Source: Pseudopedobacter sp038243635 (lineage in GTDB: Bacteria; Bacteroidota; Bacteroidia; Sphingobacteriales; Sphingobacteriaceae). Taken from it: DNA of 64,000 nt. The stretch spans positions 17,459 to 81,458 of the forward strand of contig JBBSQW010000018.1 in NCBI GenBank assembly GCA_038243635.1, given 5' to 3'. Shown here one piece after another: positions 1 through 8,689 of this stretch. Each line of letters opens with the position of its first letter. Position 1 is the stretch's first letter. A program made the position numbers and the translations under genes. The notes under the pieces are model-generated. The model had not been told where the DNA came from. It was given only the letters and a program-made list of their open reading frames with translations, and searched no databases.

Positions 1-192
1 AAAACGACCTTCAATATCTGTTGAAGCGCCTTTTGTTGTGCCTTCAATACCTACGGTTAAACCGATTAATGTTTCTCCGCTGGCTTTATCCACTACTTTA
101 CCAACTAGTTTTCCTGTGTCTGCAAAACCTACAGTTGATAGTGCCATTAGTACTAAGGCAACTTTTATTGTTTTTAAAATATAATTTTTCAA
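1..192 (-). CDS. TonB-dependent receptor / carboxypeptidase-regulatory-like protein, N-terminal part
   Basis: Only the first 64 codons are in the window; the gene continues past base 1. The reading frame gives a basic N-terminus, a hydrophobic signal peptide (residues about 8-21), then GKLVGKVVDKASGETLIG, the typical opening of a CarboxypepD_reg-like beta-sandwich domain. In Bacteroidota this domain usually precedes the plug of a SusC/TonB-type outer-membrane receptor, but it also occurs on other surface proteins. No ATG lies before the signal peptide, so I take TTG (190-192) as the start; an in-frame ATG 18 codons later would cut into the signal peptide. The family is fairly sure; the substrate is unknown. 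Confidence 0.6.
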   Translation of the reverse strand, partial: MKNYILKTIKVALVLMALSTVGFADTGKLVGKVVDKASGETLIGLTVGIEGTTKGASTDIEGRF

Positions 193-214
193 TTTTACTT
201 TTGTTTGGTTGTCA

Positions 215-222
215 CAAAAGTA
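215..222 (-). promoter_or_regulatory. Candidate -7 box of the gene at 1-192
   Basis: Read on the minus strand this is TACTTTTG, a match to the Bacteroidota TAnnTTTG -7 element, 23 bases before the proposed TTG start. I see no convincing -33 TTG at the right distance. Confidence 0.4.
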
Positions 223-390
223 TTAGCGCAATGTTAGGAGCTTGTTAGCTTATGATTATTTAAAGGTGATGGTATTGTTACGGGAATATTAAGAGGTTGA
301 TTTAGAGATTAGCAAACCCTTGAATGGCTGGTTATTAATAGAGATTCAACTCTGAGGTTTTGATGAGTTTTAAAATTTCCATCTATCAGT

Positions 391-654
391 TTAAAAATCA
401 TAACTCACAGCAAACCCTTTAACACCTTGTATATAGGTAGGGGATAGACTTAAGTTATCTGATTTATTTTTTGAAAGTAATTTTGTTATTTCCGGATAAA
501 CTAAGTAGGCAACCTTTGTAGATAGCATTCCAAAGCCAGCGCCTGCAACAACGTCTCTTACCTAATGAGCTTTATTATACGTTCTAAAAATGCCTGTAGT
601 AGTTAATCTGTATTTATTAATGGTATAAAAGAACAGGTAATAATTTACATACCT
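391..654 (-). pseudogene. PAP2-family phosphatase remnant
   Basis: A minus-strand frame ending at 391 reads RTYNKAH-stop-VRDVVAGAGFGML and continues to SPTYIQGVKGFAVSYDF. The H followed by RDVVAGAGFG matches the third signature motif of PAP2 (type 2 phosphatidic acid phosphatase) proteins, and the end resembles the beta-strand tail seen in Bacteroidota PAP2 proteins. A TAG interrupts the motif at about 562-564 and the N-terminal half is missing, so this is a dead C-terminal fragment. The rest of 193-787 shows no gene. Confidence 0.6.
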
Positions 655-787
655 TCAACTAAAATCAAATGGTTGTGTTTATATAATTGCGTTATGTTAA
701 GCTTAAAAGTGAAAATATTTATGATCAAGTGCGAATCAAATGGCATCATGATTGTTTAGTTGAATTTATATTTAAAACAGCAATACT

Positions 788-997
788 ATGAAACTATTTA
801 AATTAATTGCACTAGGTGCTGCGGTAAGTTTTGGTTATAACTACCTTACCAAAAGAAACGAATCTGGAAAAACTAAATTGGATGAAATAAAAGAGAATGG
901 CCCAGATTGGATAGAAAAAGGGAAGAAGATGGCTAATGACGCTATCGACAAATACACGCAAAACAAAAACGAATCTGGTTATACTAACCAAAACTAA
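788..997 (+). CDS. Small YtxH-like hypothetical protein
   Basis: The product has 69 residues. A short hydrophobic N-terminus (about residues 5-20) is followed by a Lys/Glu-rich helical stretch, as in small YtxH-type stress or cell-envelope proteins of Bacteroidota. An ATG start follows an A-rich leader. The next gene, another small membrane protein, begins 29 bases downstream on the same strand, so the two may be cotranscribed. The function is unknown and the YtxH comparison is by general appearance only. Confidence 0.55.
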   Translation: MKLFKLIALGAAVSFGYNYLTKRNESGKTKLDEIKENGPDWIEKGKKMANDAIDKYTQNKNESGYTNQN

Positions 998-1026
998 TAA
1001 TATAACTTCATCTCAAACATATAATT

Positions 1027-1230
1027 ATGAACGGCTTTTTTAAAACCATTATAGCAGGCTACGGCGCAAAGAAACTAGGAGGCGGTTGCTTTTCTACAAT
1101 TGTAATCTTTGTAATAATTTATTTTGCATTAGGACAGTGTAATAAATCTAATGCGCAGGTAAATGATAAGCAAATGCCTGTAAAGACTATTTCGCATCAG
1201 CCGGTGAGTTCTTACAAGACTGATCACTAG
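1027..1230 (+). CDS. Small single-pass membrane protein, hypothetical
   Basis: The product has 67 residues. A Gly-rich motif (AGYGAKKLGGG) precedes one transmembrane segment (about residues 22-37), with a short polar tail. No family is recognised. It lies 29 bases after the YtxH-like gene and ahead of an intrinsic terminator at 1323-1352, so the pair looks like a small two-gene unit. Confidence 0.5.
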   Translation: MNGFFKTIIAGYGAKKLGGGCFSTIVIFVIIYFALGQCNKSNAQVNDKQMPVKTISHQPVSSYKTDH

Positions 1231-1322
1231 TGTGAGCGTTTTGGAATATATATATATGCTAGGAGTATGTATTTAGTTTACCCAATGATTTTTATAGTAC
1301 TAAGCTTCTAAGGGAGTAATTG

Positions 1323-1352
1323 AAAAGAGAAATATAGTGTTTCTCTTTTTTT
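1323..1352 (+). terminator. Intrinsic terminator after the two small genes
   Basis: Stem AAAAGAGAAA (1323-1332) pairs with TTTCTCTTTT (1340-1349) around a 7-base loop and runs into further T residues. The stem is A/T-rich, so strength is uncertain. Confidence 0.55.
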
Positions 1353-1411
1353 GTTTCTTGTGAATTATATTTAGAGGAGACATATAAAACAAGAGAGAAA
1401 CAGAACGCTAA

Positions 1412-1625
1412 ATTCCAGCAGGTTTATTTGAAAGAACCATGTTAGGTTGTTTAAAACTCTCAACAACGTTGAGAGAAATACAGCCAGACATTAATAACAG
1501 TTTTAGAGACGACTATATCTTTGAATTCTTAACCTAAATAAGGTCACAGTGAAAGCGATTTATAGAAAGAGTTAATAAAACAACTGAAAGATTTTGTTTT
1601 TGGATTAGGTGTAATTTACAAATGT
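1412..1625 (+). pseudogene. YhcG/DUF1016 PDDEXK-nuclease remnant
   Basis: The plus strand reads IPAGLFERTMLGCLK, then REIQPDINNSFRDDYIFEFLT-stop, then after a small frame change GHSESDL-stop-KELIKQLKDF and VFGLGVIYK. This order (LFERT..., FRDxYxFEFL, SExDLxxxLIxxLxxFxLELG) is the conserved path of the YhcG (DUF1016) nuclease domain. Two stops and a frame change show that it is inactive. A CTCTCAAC/GTTGAGAG inverted repeat (1457-1475) falls inside it. It belongs to the decayed accessory zone beside ssrA. Confidence 0.6.
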
Positions 1626-1769
1626 ACACGAATATAAAGATGTTCCAAACGATACATATTTGTATCTAAATGTTAATTATTGTAAAGTGAGTTTGTTAAT
1701 TGTCGTCACTAAAATTTCCAAGCTATTCTATTGATAATATGGTAAGTACGTTAGTTATTTGTTAATTGC

Positions 1770-1806
1770 TATATTTGCACATTGTTGATTGTTGTATTGT
1801 ACAACA
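1770..1806 (+). promoter_or_regulatory. Promoter and palindromic operator of the first Fic gene
   Basis: TATATTTG (1770-1777) matches the TAnnTTTG -7 box. A palindrome, TGTTGTA-TTG-TACAACA (1790-1806), lies in the predicted 5' leader, where a bound repressor would block transcription. The layout favours ATG 1842 over an upstream TTG (1782) as the start, because 1782 would fall at the expected transcription start. Confidence 0.5.
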
Positions 1807-1841
1807 CAATACTTTACAGCTCAATTAATTACAAGACTATT

Positions 1842-3002
1842 ATGCCAGCACCTACTTTTAAACATCAAGACTTAAAACTTATACAGCCCTCTTTCGATTC
1901 TAAATTAACAGATTTAATTATCGAGTTGGACTATCTCCGTAAAAAGAAACTCACAGGCTCTACGCATCCGCAAGTTTTTTTTCAGCTAAAGCATATTTTT
2001 CATTTATTAGAAAGTATAGAATCTGCTCGTATAGAAGGCAATAATACTACCATTGCCGAGTACATTGAAACCAAAGTAGATACGGAAAAACAAATCAGTT
2101 CGGGTATCAAAGAAATCCAAAATATAGAAAATGCCATGCTTTTTATAGAAGAGCATATTCAGGATACGGTAATCAATAGCAAATTCATCAGCGAGTTGCA
2201 CCAAATGGTGGTCGAAGGTTTACCAGCAACAGAAGAGGGAGATAAAACACCCGGCAGTTATCGCAAAAATAATTTAATCATTGGAAAATCAGCCCATTTA
2301 CCACCAGACTGGATAATGGTAGATGATTATATGCGAGAACTTTTTGATTTCATAAATGAAGACCATGGCTCAAAATACGATTTGCTAAAAGCTGCATTGG
2401 CGCACCATCGGTTTGTGTGGATACACCCTTTTGGTAATGGTAACGGCAGAACAGTTCGTATTTTTACCTACGCCATGTTGGTAAAAGCCGGCTTTAACGT
2501 TAACGTAGGACGTATTATAAACCCCACCGCGGTTTTTTGTAGTAACAGAAAAGATTATTACGACAATTTAGCTCAGGCAGATTCTGGTACAGAAGAAGGA
2601 ATGCTGATTTGGGTAGAGTATGTTTTAAAAGGTTTGAAAGAAGAAATTAAGAAAATTGATAAACTGTTGAACTATCAATACCTCCGAAAAGAGATATTGA
2701 ATCCCGCTATTTCCTATGCCTTAGCGCAAAAATATATTAAAATTACGGAATCGCAGATTTTAAAAAAGGTAGTCGAAAAGCAGGTCATACAGGCAGCAGA
2801 TATAAAAGAGTTTTTTGTAGATAAAGCAAACACAGAGATTTCTCGGCAAATCAGAAAACTGATAGAAAAGAAAATGTTAAGTCCAGAAAGCAAAGGTTCA
2901 AGAAAATACGTCATCCATTTTAGTAACAACTACCTGCTAAGGGCAATCATTAAACAATTGGGTGAGAAAGGCTTTTTGCCTATAAAGGAGGAAATAATTT
3001 GA
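1842..3002 (+). CDS. Fic-family protein (AMPylase-type)
   Basis: The product has 386 residues from the ATG at 1842. A Fic_N region is followed by the Fic core with the active-site loop HPFGNGNGRTVR (HPFxxGNGRxxR), complete with catalytic His. An N-terminal (S/T)xxxE(G/N) inhibitory motif is visible as SARIEGN, so activity is expected to be autoinhibited. The C-terminal third looks like a winged-helix DNA-binding region. Such proteins transfer AMP or another nucleotide part to target-protein hydroxyls; the target is unknown. A palindrome in its leader suggests autoregulation. It stands alone between pseudogenes, in an accessory zone. Confidence 0.88.
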   Translation: MPAPTFKHQDLKLIQPSFDSKLTDLIIELDYLRKKKLTGSTHPQVFFQLKHIFHLLESIESARIEGNNTTIAEYIETKVDTEKQISSGIKEIQNIENAMLFIEEHIQDTVINSKFISELHQMVVEGLPATEEGDKTPGSYRKNNLIIGKSAHLPPDWIMVDDYMRELFDFINEDHGSKYDLLKAALAHHRFVWIHPFGNGNGRTVRIFTYAMLVKAGFNVNVGRIINPTAVFCSNRKDYYDNLAQADSGTEEGMLIWVEYVLKGLKEEIKKIDKLLNYQYLRKEILNPAISYALAQKYIKITESQILKKVVEKQVIQAADIKEFFVDKANTEISRQIRKLIEKKMLSPESKGSRKYVIHFSNNYLLRAIIKQLGEKGFLPIKEEII

Positions 3003-3243
3003 CGTTCAAGCTGATAACTGAATTAAGCACAGAGATAAGAATTTAAACCAACATCAGCTTTCGTATTAAACGTATCAATAAAGCCAACAAGGCTATCCAG
3101 TTATATATCACAAAATACATAATAAAGAACAAAGATGAATTTAAATGTCAGGTCTGGAACTGCTCAAACGTGGATTTAAGAACTTGTTCAATTTTTTATT
3201 CATTTGCAATTTTCGCTAAGACATTTTGCCGAATTAAATAGAT
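3003..3243. other. Intergenic, no gene recognised
   Basis: This AT-rich stretch lies between the convergent Fic and ATPase genes. An open stretch of about 60 codons crosses it, but it has no start codon and no recognisable motif. I see no strong terminator. Confidence 0.4.
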
Positions 3244-5298
3244 TTAAAACTTATTCTTTTCGATTATAAACTTATAAAGATCAGTTATGATTTTGGACAG
3301 TGTAGAGTTCTGGCTTAAGATTTTCCAACTATATTTTTCTTCAATGATAGAGTTATAAACGAAATTTACTAAGCTGTTTTTATACCTTGAATTAAGAGTG
3401 CCTCCATGTTTTGCTACGAATTTTCTGTAATCTTTCCCATTTTTTAATTTGAATCTCTTATCGAAGTAATCACCAAGCTTTTGGTTTCCGACTGGATTTA
3501 AAAAACAAGCGGCAATGTCGTTTTCATCACATTTAATTTCTTTCAAAAGCCAGTCTTTTAAAATTATTTCTGGGATTAAGTTCTCGATTTCTGGTTCTAT
3601 TGTTTGATGATATCTAAAATTAGGTCGCTTAATTTTTTCATACTTTTCGTGTTTCTGCTTGTCAAAATCGCTATCTGCCAAAAGAAATACATTGGTATTT
3701 ACAAAGTACGCTTTAATTTTTTGCATATTCTCGTCATCAAGTGAGTCTTCACCTTTATGGTCAAAATTATAATGTACTAAATTTTTGCCAGCATATTCTA
3801 TGAAACTAAAGTGCAAGCCTTCGCTCGGTAGAAACTTTTCTTCTCTTGAATAAGCTAACAGAAATGCTCTTAAATAAAGACGGTCTGAAATACCTTCAAC
3901 CCAAACTGTGCAGTTGCTTATTAAAACTGAAGTGTTTAAAACACCCAATATTTCTAAAACATTGTACTCATTACCGTGGAGATTGAAAATCTCTGATGAG
4001 TCTTTATCCTTTCTCTTGAAAACCAACACTTCACACTTCTCTTTTCCTAGAATAGCCTCTGATAGGATGTGGTTAGAATGAGTTGTAATGAAAAATTTAA
4101 GTTCTTTATTAAGTATAAATTCATTTTCTGAAATTGCTCTCATGAAAATTGTTTGGTATCCAGGGTGTAAATGGGTTTCTGGTTCATCTATGAATATCCA
4201 TGTCCCATTTTTAGCAGTGAAGATTGGGAATAGTAAATTGATAACACCTTGAATTCCATCACCCAAATCATAAATAGCAATATCTTCTCTTTCACCCTCT
4301 ATAGTTAACAATATATTTCTTTTATTTGAATTAGACTTCTCAGCAACTATGTCAACTGTTTTTCCGTTAAAAAAGTTATTACTAATAAATTTTTCGAATT
4401 CTTCGAAACCTGCTCTTAAAGATTTGATTCCATTTCTAGCATATTGAATTTTTTCATAAAGATCTAATCCAGTTTCAATAGATAGACTTTGGGTTTCATT
4501 ATTAAAATATTGTTCTTCTATTGTTTTCTTATAAACATTTATATCTGAACCAGCTAGATTCATTGATGTTCTTAGAATAGGAATATAAATCTTAGGAGTA
4601 TTGTTAAAAAATTCAGCCTTTATAGTTTCGATATTTTTTAAATGATCTAATATTTTAGATAAAATATCTAGTCTATTATCAATATCTCCTGATTTTAAGA
4701 AATAATCTTGTGGAATTTCGTGATTAACTTTATGTATAGTGAAATTTTCATTTATTTTTTCAAAAAGAAGTTCACGGCTGTTTTTATAAGATGAATAAGA
4801 ACCCTCAATGTATTTGGTAAGAAGTAAGGTTTGTTGAATTTTTTCTTTTAGAGAATTAAAAGAGTCCGCTACTCCAGCTGAAATAAGCTCAATGTTTATA
4901 TTTTTAAGATTCACCATTAAATCATACCAGTGAACTTTGCCAGTTGGGTTGATTTTTGAATCAAAATATGCTTTTAATCTATTATAATTTTCATCCTGAT
5001 ATTCATTTTTTTGATCAGTGTCGAATTTTATTTCTATAATTGGTGTATTATTATCAAGTTTCTCTATTATCTCAATAAGTTTTAAACTATTAAGATAAAC
5101 AGAATTTAAAGCGCAATTGGCATCATAAATACTAAAAAACTCTTGCTTTATTATAAATCTTAAAAACCTGCTTTTCCTACTATTGTTAGCACCTATAAGA
5201 ACATTGAGAGGTTTGTTGTTTTGCAAAAAGAAAATTGGTAAACTTTGCTCAAAGAACTCAGGGTTTTGATTACCCCCTATTAATCTTAAGTATTTCAT
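3244..5298 (-). CDS. OLD-like AAA15 ATPase with TOPRIM-type domain
   Basis: The product has 684 residues. The N-terminal ABC-like ATPase has a P-loop at residues 36-43 (GANNSRKS), a Walker B/D-loop IFIDEPETHLHPG and an H-loop FITTHSNHIL. The C-terminal third has VEGISDRLYL and FLLADSDFD, matching the Glu and DxD positions of the TOPRIM nuclease fold in OLD and GajA-type proteins. Such proteins often act in phage defence as DNA nucleases. The P-loop has Arg where Gly is normal before the Lys, which may alter ATP use. No UvrD-like partner (as in Gabija) or second PARIS gene is adjacent, so it is best called a stand-alone OLD-like protein. Low GC and context suggest transfer. Confidence 0.75.
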   Translation of the reverse strand: MKYLRLIGGNQNPEFFEQSLPIFFLQNNKPLNVLIGANNSRKSRFLRFIIKQEFFSIYDANCALNSVYLNSLKLIEIIEKLDNNTPIIEIKFDTDQKNEYQDENYNRLKAYFDSKINPTGKVHWYDLMVNLKNINIELISAGVADSFNSLKEKIQQTLLLTKYIEGSYSSYKNSRELLFEKINENFTIHKVNHEIPQDYFLKSGDIDNRLDILSKILDHLKNIETIKAEFFNNTPKIYIPILRTSMNLAGSDINVYKKTIEEQYFNNETQSLSIETGLDLYEKIQYARNGIKSLRAGFEEFEKFISNNFFNGKTVDIVAEKSNSNKRNILLTIEGEREDIAIYDLGDGIQGVINLLFPIFTAKNGTWIFIDEPETHLHPGYQTIFMRAISENEFILNKELKFFITTHSNHILSEAILGKEKCEVLVFKRKDKDSSEIFNLHGNEYNVLEILGVLNTSVLISNCTVWVEGISDRLYLRAFLLAYSREEKFLPSEGLHFSFIEYAGKNLVHYNFDHKGEDSLDDENMQKIKAYFVNTNVFLLADSDFDKQKHEKYEKIKRPNFRYHQTIEPEIENLIPEIILKDWLLKEIKCDENDIAACFLNPVGNQKLGDYFDKRFKLKNGKDYRKFVAKHGGTLNSRYKNSLVNFVYNSIIEEKYSWKILSQNSTLSKIITDLYKFIIEKNKF

Positions 5299-5495
5299 TC
5301 AACTAAACTTTTAGAATGTCACAATTTAATTATTAATAACTTCTTACACCAACTGATTGAAGATTAACTAAGAATATTTTTCTGGGTTTCGTTTTTTATT
5401 TCAAGATGTCATATAAATCTGTTTTTACAACTAAATTCTAAAGCAACTTTTTAAATAACGTTATTCTGACCGTAAAACTGACCGTTAAAATTAAA

Positions 5496-5528
5496 AACCC
5501 CGTGTAAAACATTGGTTTACACGGGGTT
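5496..5528 (-). terminator. Terminator of the tmRNA gene
   Basis: A near-perfect hairpin (arms AACCCCGTGTAAA and TTTACACGGGGTT) lies just past the tmRNA 3' end. On the minus strand it is followed by a T-rich run, as expected for an intrinsic terminator. Confidence 0.85.
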
Positions 5529-5541
5529 ATAATACTTAATG

Positions 5542-5936
5542 TGGACCCGGAGGGATTCGAACCCTCGTCCAAACATGGGACCAGTTGCGCTTTCTACATG
5601 CTTATTTTATGGTTGGTTTTCGAGAGCAACTTGACCATAAACAATCTGGTTACTCCTTAGTTTCTTGAGTTTTAGAGAAAAGCCCGAAACTTACTTTTCC
5701 TTATTCCGGCATTTCTGTGCTTCCTGATCGATTGCCGCCAGACTTGGCCTTCGGAAAACATCTCGCTCGTACTTCTAAAGTACGATTAAGCTAATTTTAA
5801 CTTGGTTAAAATTAAGCAGCAAGAGCGTAGTTATTTTCGCCTTTTGTGTTTTGAGAATCAATATTAGAGCGCTGAATCCTCATTGCGCTGCATGCTTACA
5901 CACTTATCATCCATCCTGTCTATTCCGGTCGAGCCC
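5542..5936 (-). ncRNA. ssrA: tmRNA (SsrA)
   Basis: The RNA is about 395 nt. The tRNA-like ends pair: 5' GGGCTCG with 3' CGGGTCC, with a T-arm GAGGG-TTCGAAT-CCCTC and discriminator A; CCA is not encoded. The messenger part (5812-5841 on the minus strand) encodes GENNYALAA followed by TAA, a standard Bacteroidota proteolysis tag. It rescues stalled ribosomes and tags the nascent peptide for degradation. A strong hairpin terminator follows. tmRNA 3' ends are common integration sites, and a decayed accessory zone lies directly downstream (1-5.3 kb). Confidence 0.96.
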
Positions 5937-6130
5937 AGTTTTTTTGTAGGAGTTCATTAGTCATTAGTACTTGCGGACTGATGATTTAATTCATTTTAAT
6001 TGCTGACTGATAAAAACTTAGTGATAAGTTTTCCTGACAAAACGTCCTTCCATCAGGGCAGCAAAAATACCAAATTTATTGGAGCTAAAAAATAAAGATG
6101 GATTAAACCTTTTTTAATGACAATTTTCTC

Positions 6131-6162
6131 ACCATTGACCATTGACCATTGACCATTGACCA
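6131..6162. repeat. Short tandem heptamer repeat
   Basis: The 7-base unit ACCATTG is repeated a little over four times, followed by looser AATGACTAATGAAC-like repeats up to about 6243. This fills most of the 317-base gap between ssrA and the aminotransferase gene. It probably arose by replication slippage; no function is visible. Confidence 0.8.
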
Positions 6163-6253
6163 AGCTTTCCATAAAGTAGTGCCTAATGAACCAATGACTA
6201 ATGAACTATTTTAACCGCCAAACTATTCCTAATGACTAATGAACTCCTAAAAA

Positions 6254-7471
6254 CTAATTCGTTCTCCCCGGATAAACCTCCAAAGCCTTCTCTAAACAAA
6301 CCATCGCTTTTCTAATAGCATCCTGATTGATTACGTAAGCTAGTCGAACTTGGTTTAACCCTTGGTCTTTACTGGCGTAGAAACCCGAAGCCGGTGCTAT
6401 CATTACGGTTTCACCTTCGTAACTGAAGTCCTCTAAAATCCATCGACAAAACTTTTCAGAATCATCAATCGGTAAGCTGGCAACCACATAAAAAGCACCG
6501 AACGGAACGGGGCAAAAAACGCCTTCCATATTGTTTAACGCTTCTACCAGAATATCTCTACGAGCGGTGTATTCTTTGTTTATTTCTTCAAAATATTCAT
6601 CCGGGGTATCTAAGGCAGCTTCGCCGGCAATCTGCTCTAGCATTCCTGCACTTAAGCGAGCCTGTGCAAACTTTAAACCTGTTGCTCTAACTTCTTTATT
6701 TTTGGTAATTAAACAACCTAATCTTGCACCACAAGCACTATATCTTTTAGAAACGGTATCAACCACGATTACGTTTTCCTCCATTCCTTTCAGGTACATT
6801 GGCGAGATAAACTTTTTACCATCGTAACAGAAATCGCGGTAAGCTTCATCTGCTATGATAAATAAATCGTGTTTTAAGGCAATTTCTCTTAAATCCTCCA
6901 TTTCCTCTTGGCTGTAAAGATAACCGGTTGGATTGTTCGGATTACAGATCATGATTGCCTTAGTGCGATCGGTAATGTATTTTTCGAATTCCTTGATGGA
7001 AGGTAAGGCGAAGCCCGTTTCAATACTCGAGCTGATGGGTGAAACTACCACATCGGTTTGACAGGCAAACGCGTTGTAATTTGCGTAAAATGGTTCTGGA
7101 ATTAACACTTCGTCGTCAATGTCAAAACAAGAACGTAAAGCAATTAATATAGCTTCTGAACCACCTAGTGTAACAATAATATCTTCTGGGGTAATGTCGT
7201 AATTTAACTTATTGTAATAGGCCGCTAGTTTTTCTCGGTAACTTTCTGTTCCTTCTGACGCGGTATATTCCCAAACATGAATGTCTGCATTTTTAACCGC
7301 GTCAAGCATAACTTTTGGCGTTTCAATATCCGGCTGACCGATGTTTAAATGATATACTTTTATTCCCTGCTTTTTTGCTTTATCGGCAAACGGAGTCAAC
7401 TTCCTAATTGGTGAAGCTGGCATTTGTTCTCCTTTTGATGAGACTTTTGGCATAACCACAAAGCTAGTCAT
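6254..7471 (-). CDS. PLP-dependent class I aminotransferase
   Basis: The product has 405 residues, the usual size for fold-type I aminotransferases. It shows the substrate-pocket motif LNIGQPDIETP, the ICNPNNPTGYLYS loop, the IADEAYRDF cofactor Asp-x-x-Tyr motif, and the Schiff-base lysine in VSKRYSACGARLG. It is predicted to move an amino group between an amino acid (probably aspartate, alanine or another 2-oxoacid partner) and 2-oxoglutarate; the exact substrate cannot be told. An internal Met (MPKVSSKG, residue 7) could also be the start. It is monocistronic, well separated from both neighbours. Confidence 0.9.
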   Translation of the reverse strand: MTSFVVMPKVSSKGEQMPASPIRKLTPFADKAKKQGIKVYHLNIGQPDIETPKVMLDAVKNADIHVWEYTASEGTESYREKLAAYYNKLNYDITPEDIIVTLGGSEAILIALRSCFDIDDEVLIPEPFYANYNAFACQTDVVVSPISSSIETGFALPSIKEFEKYITDRTKAIMICNPNNPTGYLYSQEEMEDLREIALKHDLFIIADEAYRDFCYDGKKFISPMYLKGMEENVIVVDTVSKRYSACGARLGCLITKNKEVRATGLKFAQARLSAGMLEQIAGEAALDTPDEYFEEINKEYTARRDILVEALNNMEGVFCPVPFGAFYVVASLPIDDSEKFCRWILEDFSYEGETVMIAPASGFYASKDQGLNQVRLAYVINQDAIRKAMVCLEKALEVYPGRTN

Positions 7472-7630
7472 CTCAAAAAGAAAAGTGAAACGATTTGGTA
7501 AAAAAAAGGAAAGTAAATTTATAATTCTGTAAAATGAGTGTAAAAGTTCTATGTTATTTGGATTATCTATTTTTTAGAGCTTCAGATTAAATCTAGCCTT
7601 TTTTGGCACTATTAGTTTACCAAGTGGTTG

Positions 7631-8686
7631 TTACGTACAAGCTATTGATTTTGCTTTAACTAGAAGACGTTTTTCTATAGCAAACCAAGATATAATTCCA
7701 AGCAATATGGAAGAGCCATAAATCATAAAAAAATAACTTTTTGAAATATGCAATTGTAAAAATGTATTGATGACTAATACGTGGTAAATGTAAGTTCCAT
7801 AAGATATATCAACGTTCTTTAGTAACCTAAAACTTAATCCGTTATAGCTGAATACAAACGAGAAGACAGAAAAGATAAGTAGAACTAAGTATAAAAAACT
7901 GGTATTGTTATACTGATATCTGGAAATAGAGATGTCATTAATTACGATGAGGATTATAACTAACATTAAACCAGCTAGCCAGTAATTAGCTTTGTTTATA
8001 AACAGACGTTTAATGGAGCTAAAGTTTATCCAAAATAGAATGCCTATTCCAAAAAAATAAAAATGGTAGAAGATAGAATTGAATAGTAATTTAAAAGTAG
8101 TTGACTCTGAGTTCAGATTTTGGTTAGAGAAGTAATTAATGAGACAAGAGATTGCGACTAAATAAAGGATAACATTATTCTTAAACCGAATACTTTTTTG
8201 TTTCCATTTAAGGCACTTAGCTAAAACAAAGAAAAAGATATAAAACTGGAGTTCTACGCTGATAGTCCACAATGCCCCGTTCGGATGGTGTCCTCCAGCA
8301 AAACCTTTCATACTTTCTGGCGTGTAAAATTGAAAGATTGAAAGCTGCGTAACCAAGTATTTGAAAAAATCCGTGTTCAATTTAGCAGAACCAAAATAAA
8401 AGAGCAAGACGCAAGTTACCGCTACGTTTATGATCAATGCTGGATAGATTCTAAAGAATCGTTTCAAGGTAAAAGACCTCGAAGTTGAATGTTCTAAGGA
8501 TTTAGCAATTAGAAATCCACTAATGGTGAAAAAAATAATAACCCCAGGAAAAAGCCAGAGTGTTTTTAAGAATAATGACCCTTCACCAACTTCATAAAAA
8601 TTATAAGTGTGAAGAACGAGTATTTGTAGGCAAGCAAATAATCTTACTAGGTTGAAATTGTTCTTTTCTTTAGTAAGGTTATTCAT
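7631..8686 (-). CDS. Acyltransferase 3 family membrane protein (OafA-like)
   Basis: The product has 351 residues and about ten predicted membrane helices. The N-terminal NFNLVRLFACLQILVLHTYN is the typical first helix with the conserved Arg and His, followed by FFTISGFLIAKSL and FFRIYPALI. These are signatures of the acyltransferase 3 (OafA/NodX) family, which O-acylates surface sugars or lipids using cytoplasmic acyl-CoA. The start lies 3 bases after the purM stop, so it is probably cotranscribed with purM although unrelated in function. The substrate is unknown. Confidence 0.88.
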   Translation of the reverse strand: MNNLTKEKNNFNLVRLFACLQILVLHTYNFYEVGEGSLFLKTLWLFPGVIIFFTISGFLIAKSLEHSTSRSFTLKRFFRIYPALIINVAVTCVLLFYFGSAKLNTDFFKYLVTQLSIFQFYTPESMKGFAGGHHPNGALWTISVELQFYIFFFVLAKCLKWKQKSIRFKNNVILYLVAISCLINYFSNQNLNSESTTFKLLFNSIFYHFYFFGIGILFWINFSSIKRLFINKANYWLAGLMLVIILIVINDISISRYQYNNTSFLYLVLLIFSVFSFVFSYNGLSFRLLKNVDISYGTYIYHVLVINTFLQLHISKSYFFMIYGSSILLGIISWFAIEKRLLVKAKSIACT

Positions 8687-8689
8687 CTA

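Noticed and set aside
3003..3243. Open stretch of about 60 codons considered as an integrase fragment
   Set aside because: No catalytic or domain motif could be found.
3244..5298. Gabija or PARIS system
   Set aside because: No UvrD-like or second PARIS gene is adjacent; only the single OLD-like protein is present.
6131..6162. Heptamer tandem repeat considered as a CRISPR trace
   Set aside because: Units are contiguous without spacers and only 7 bases long.
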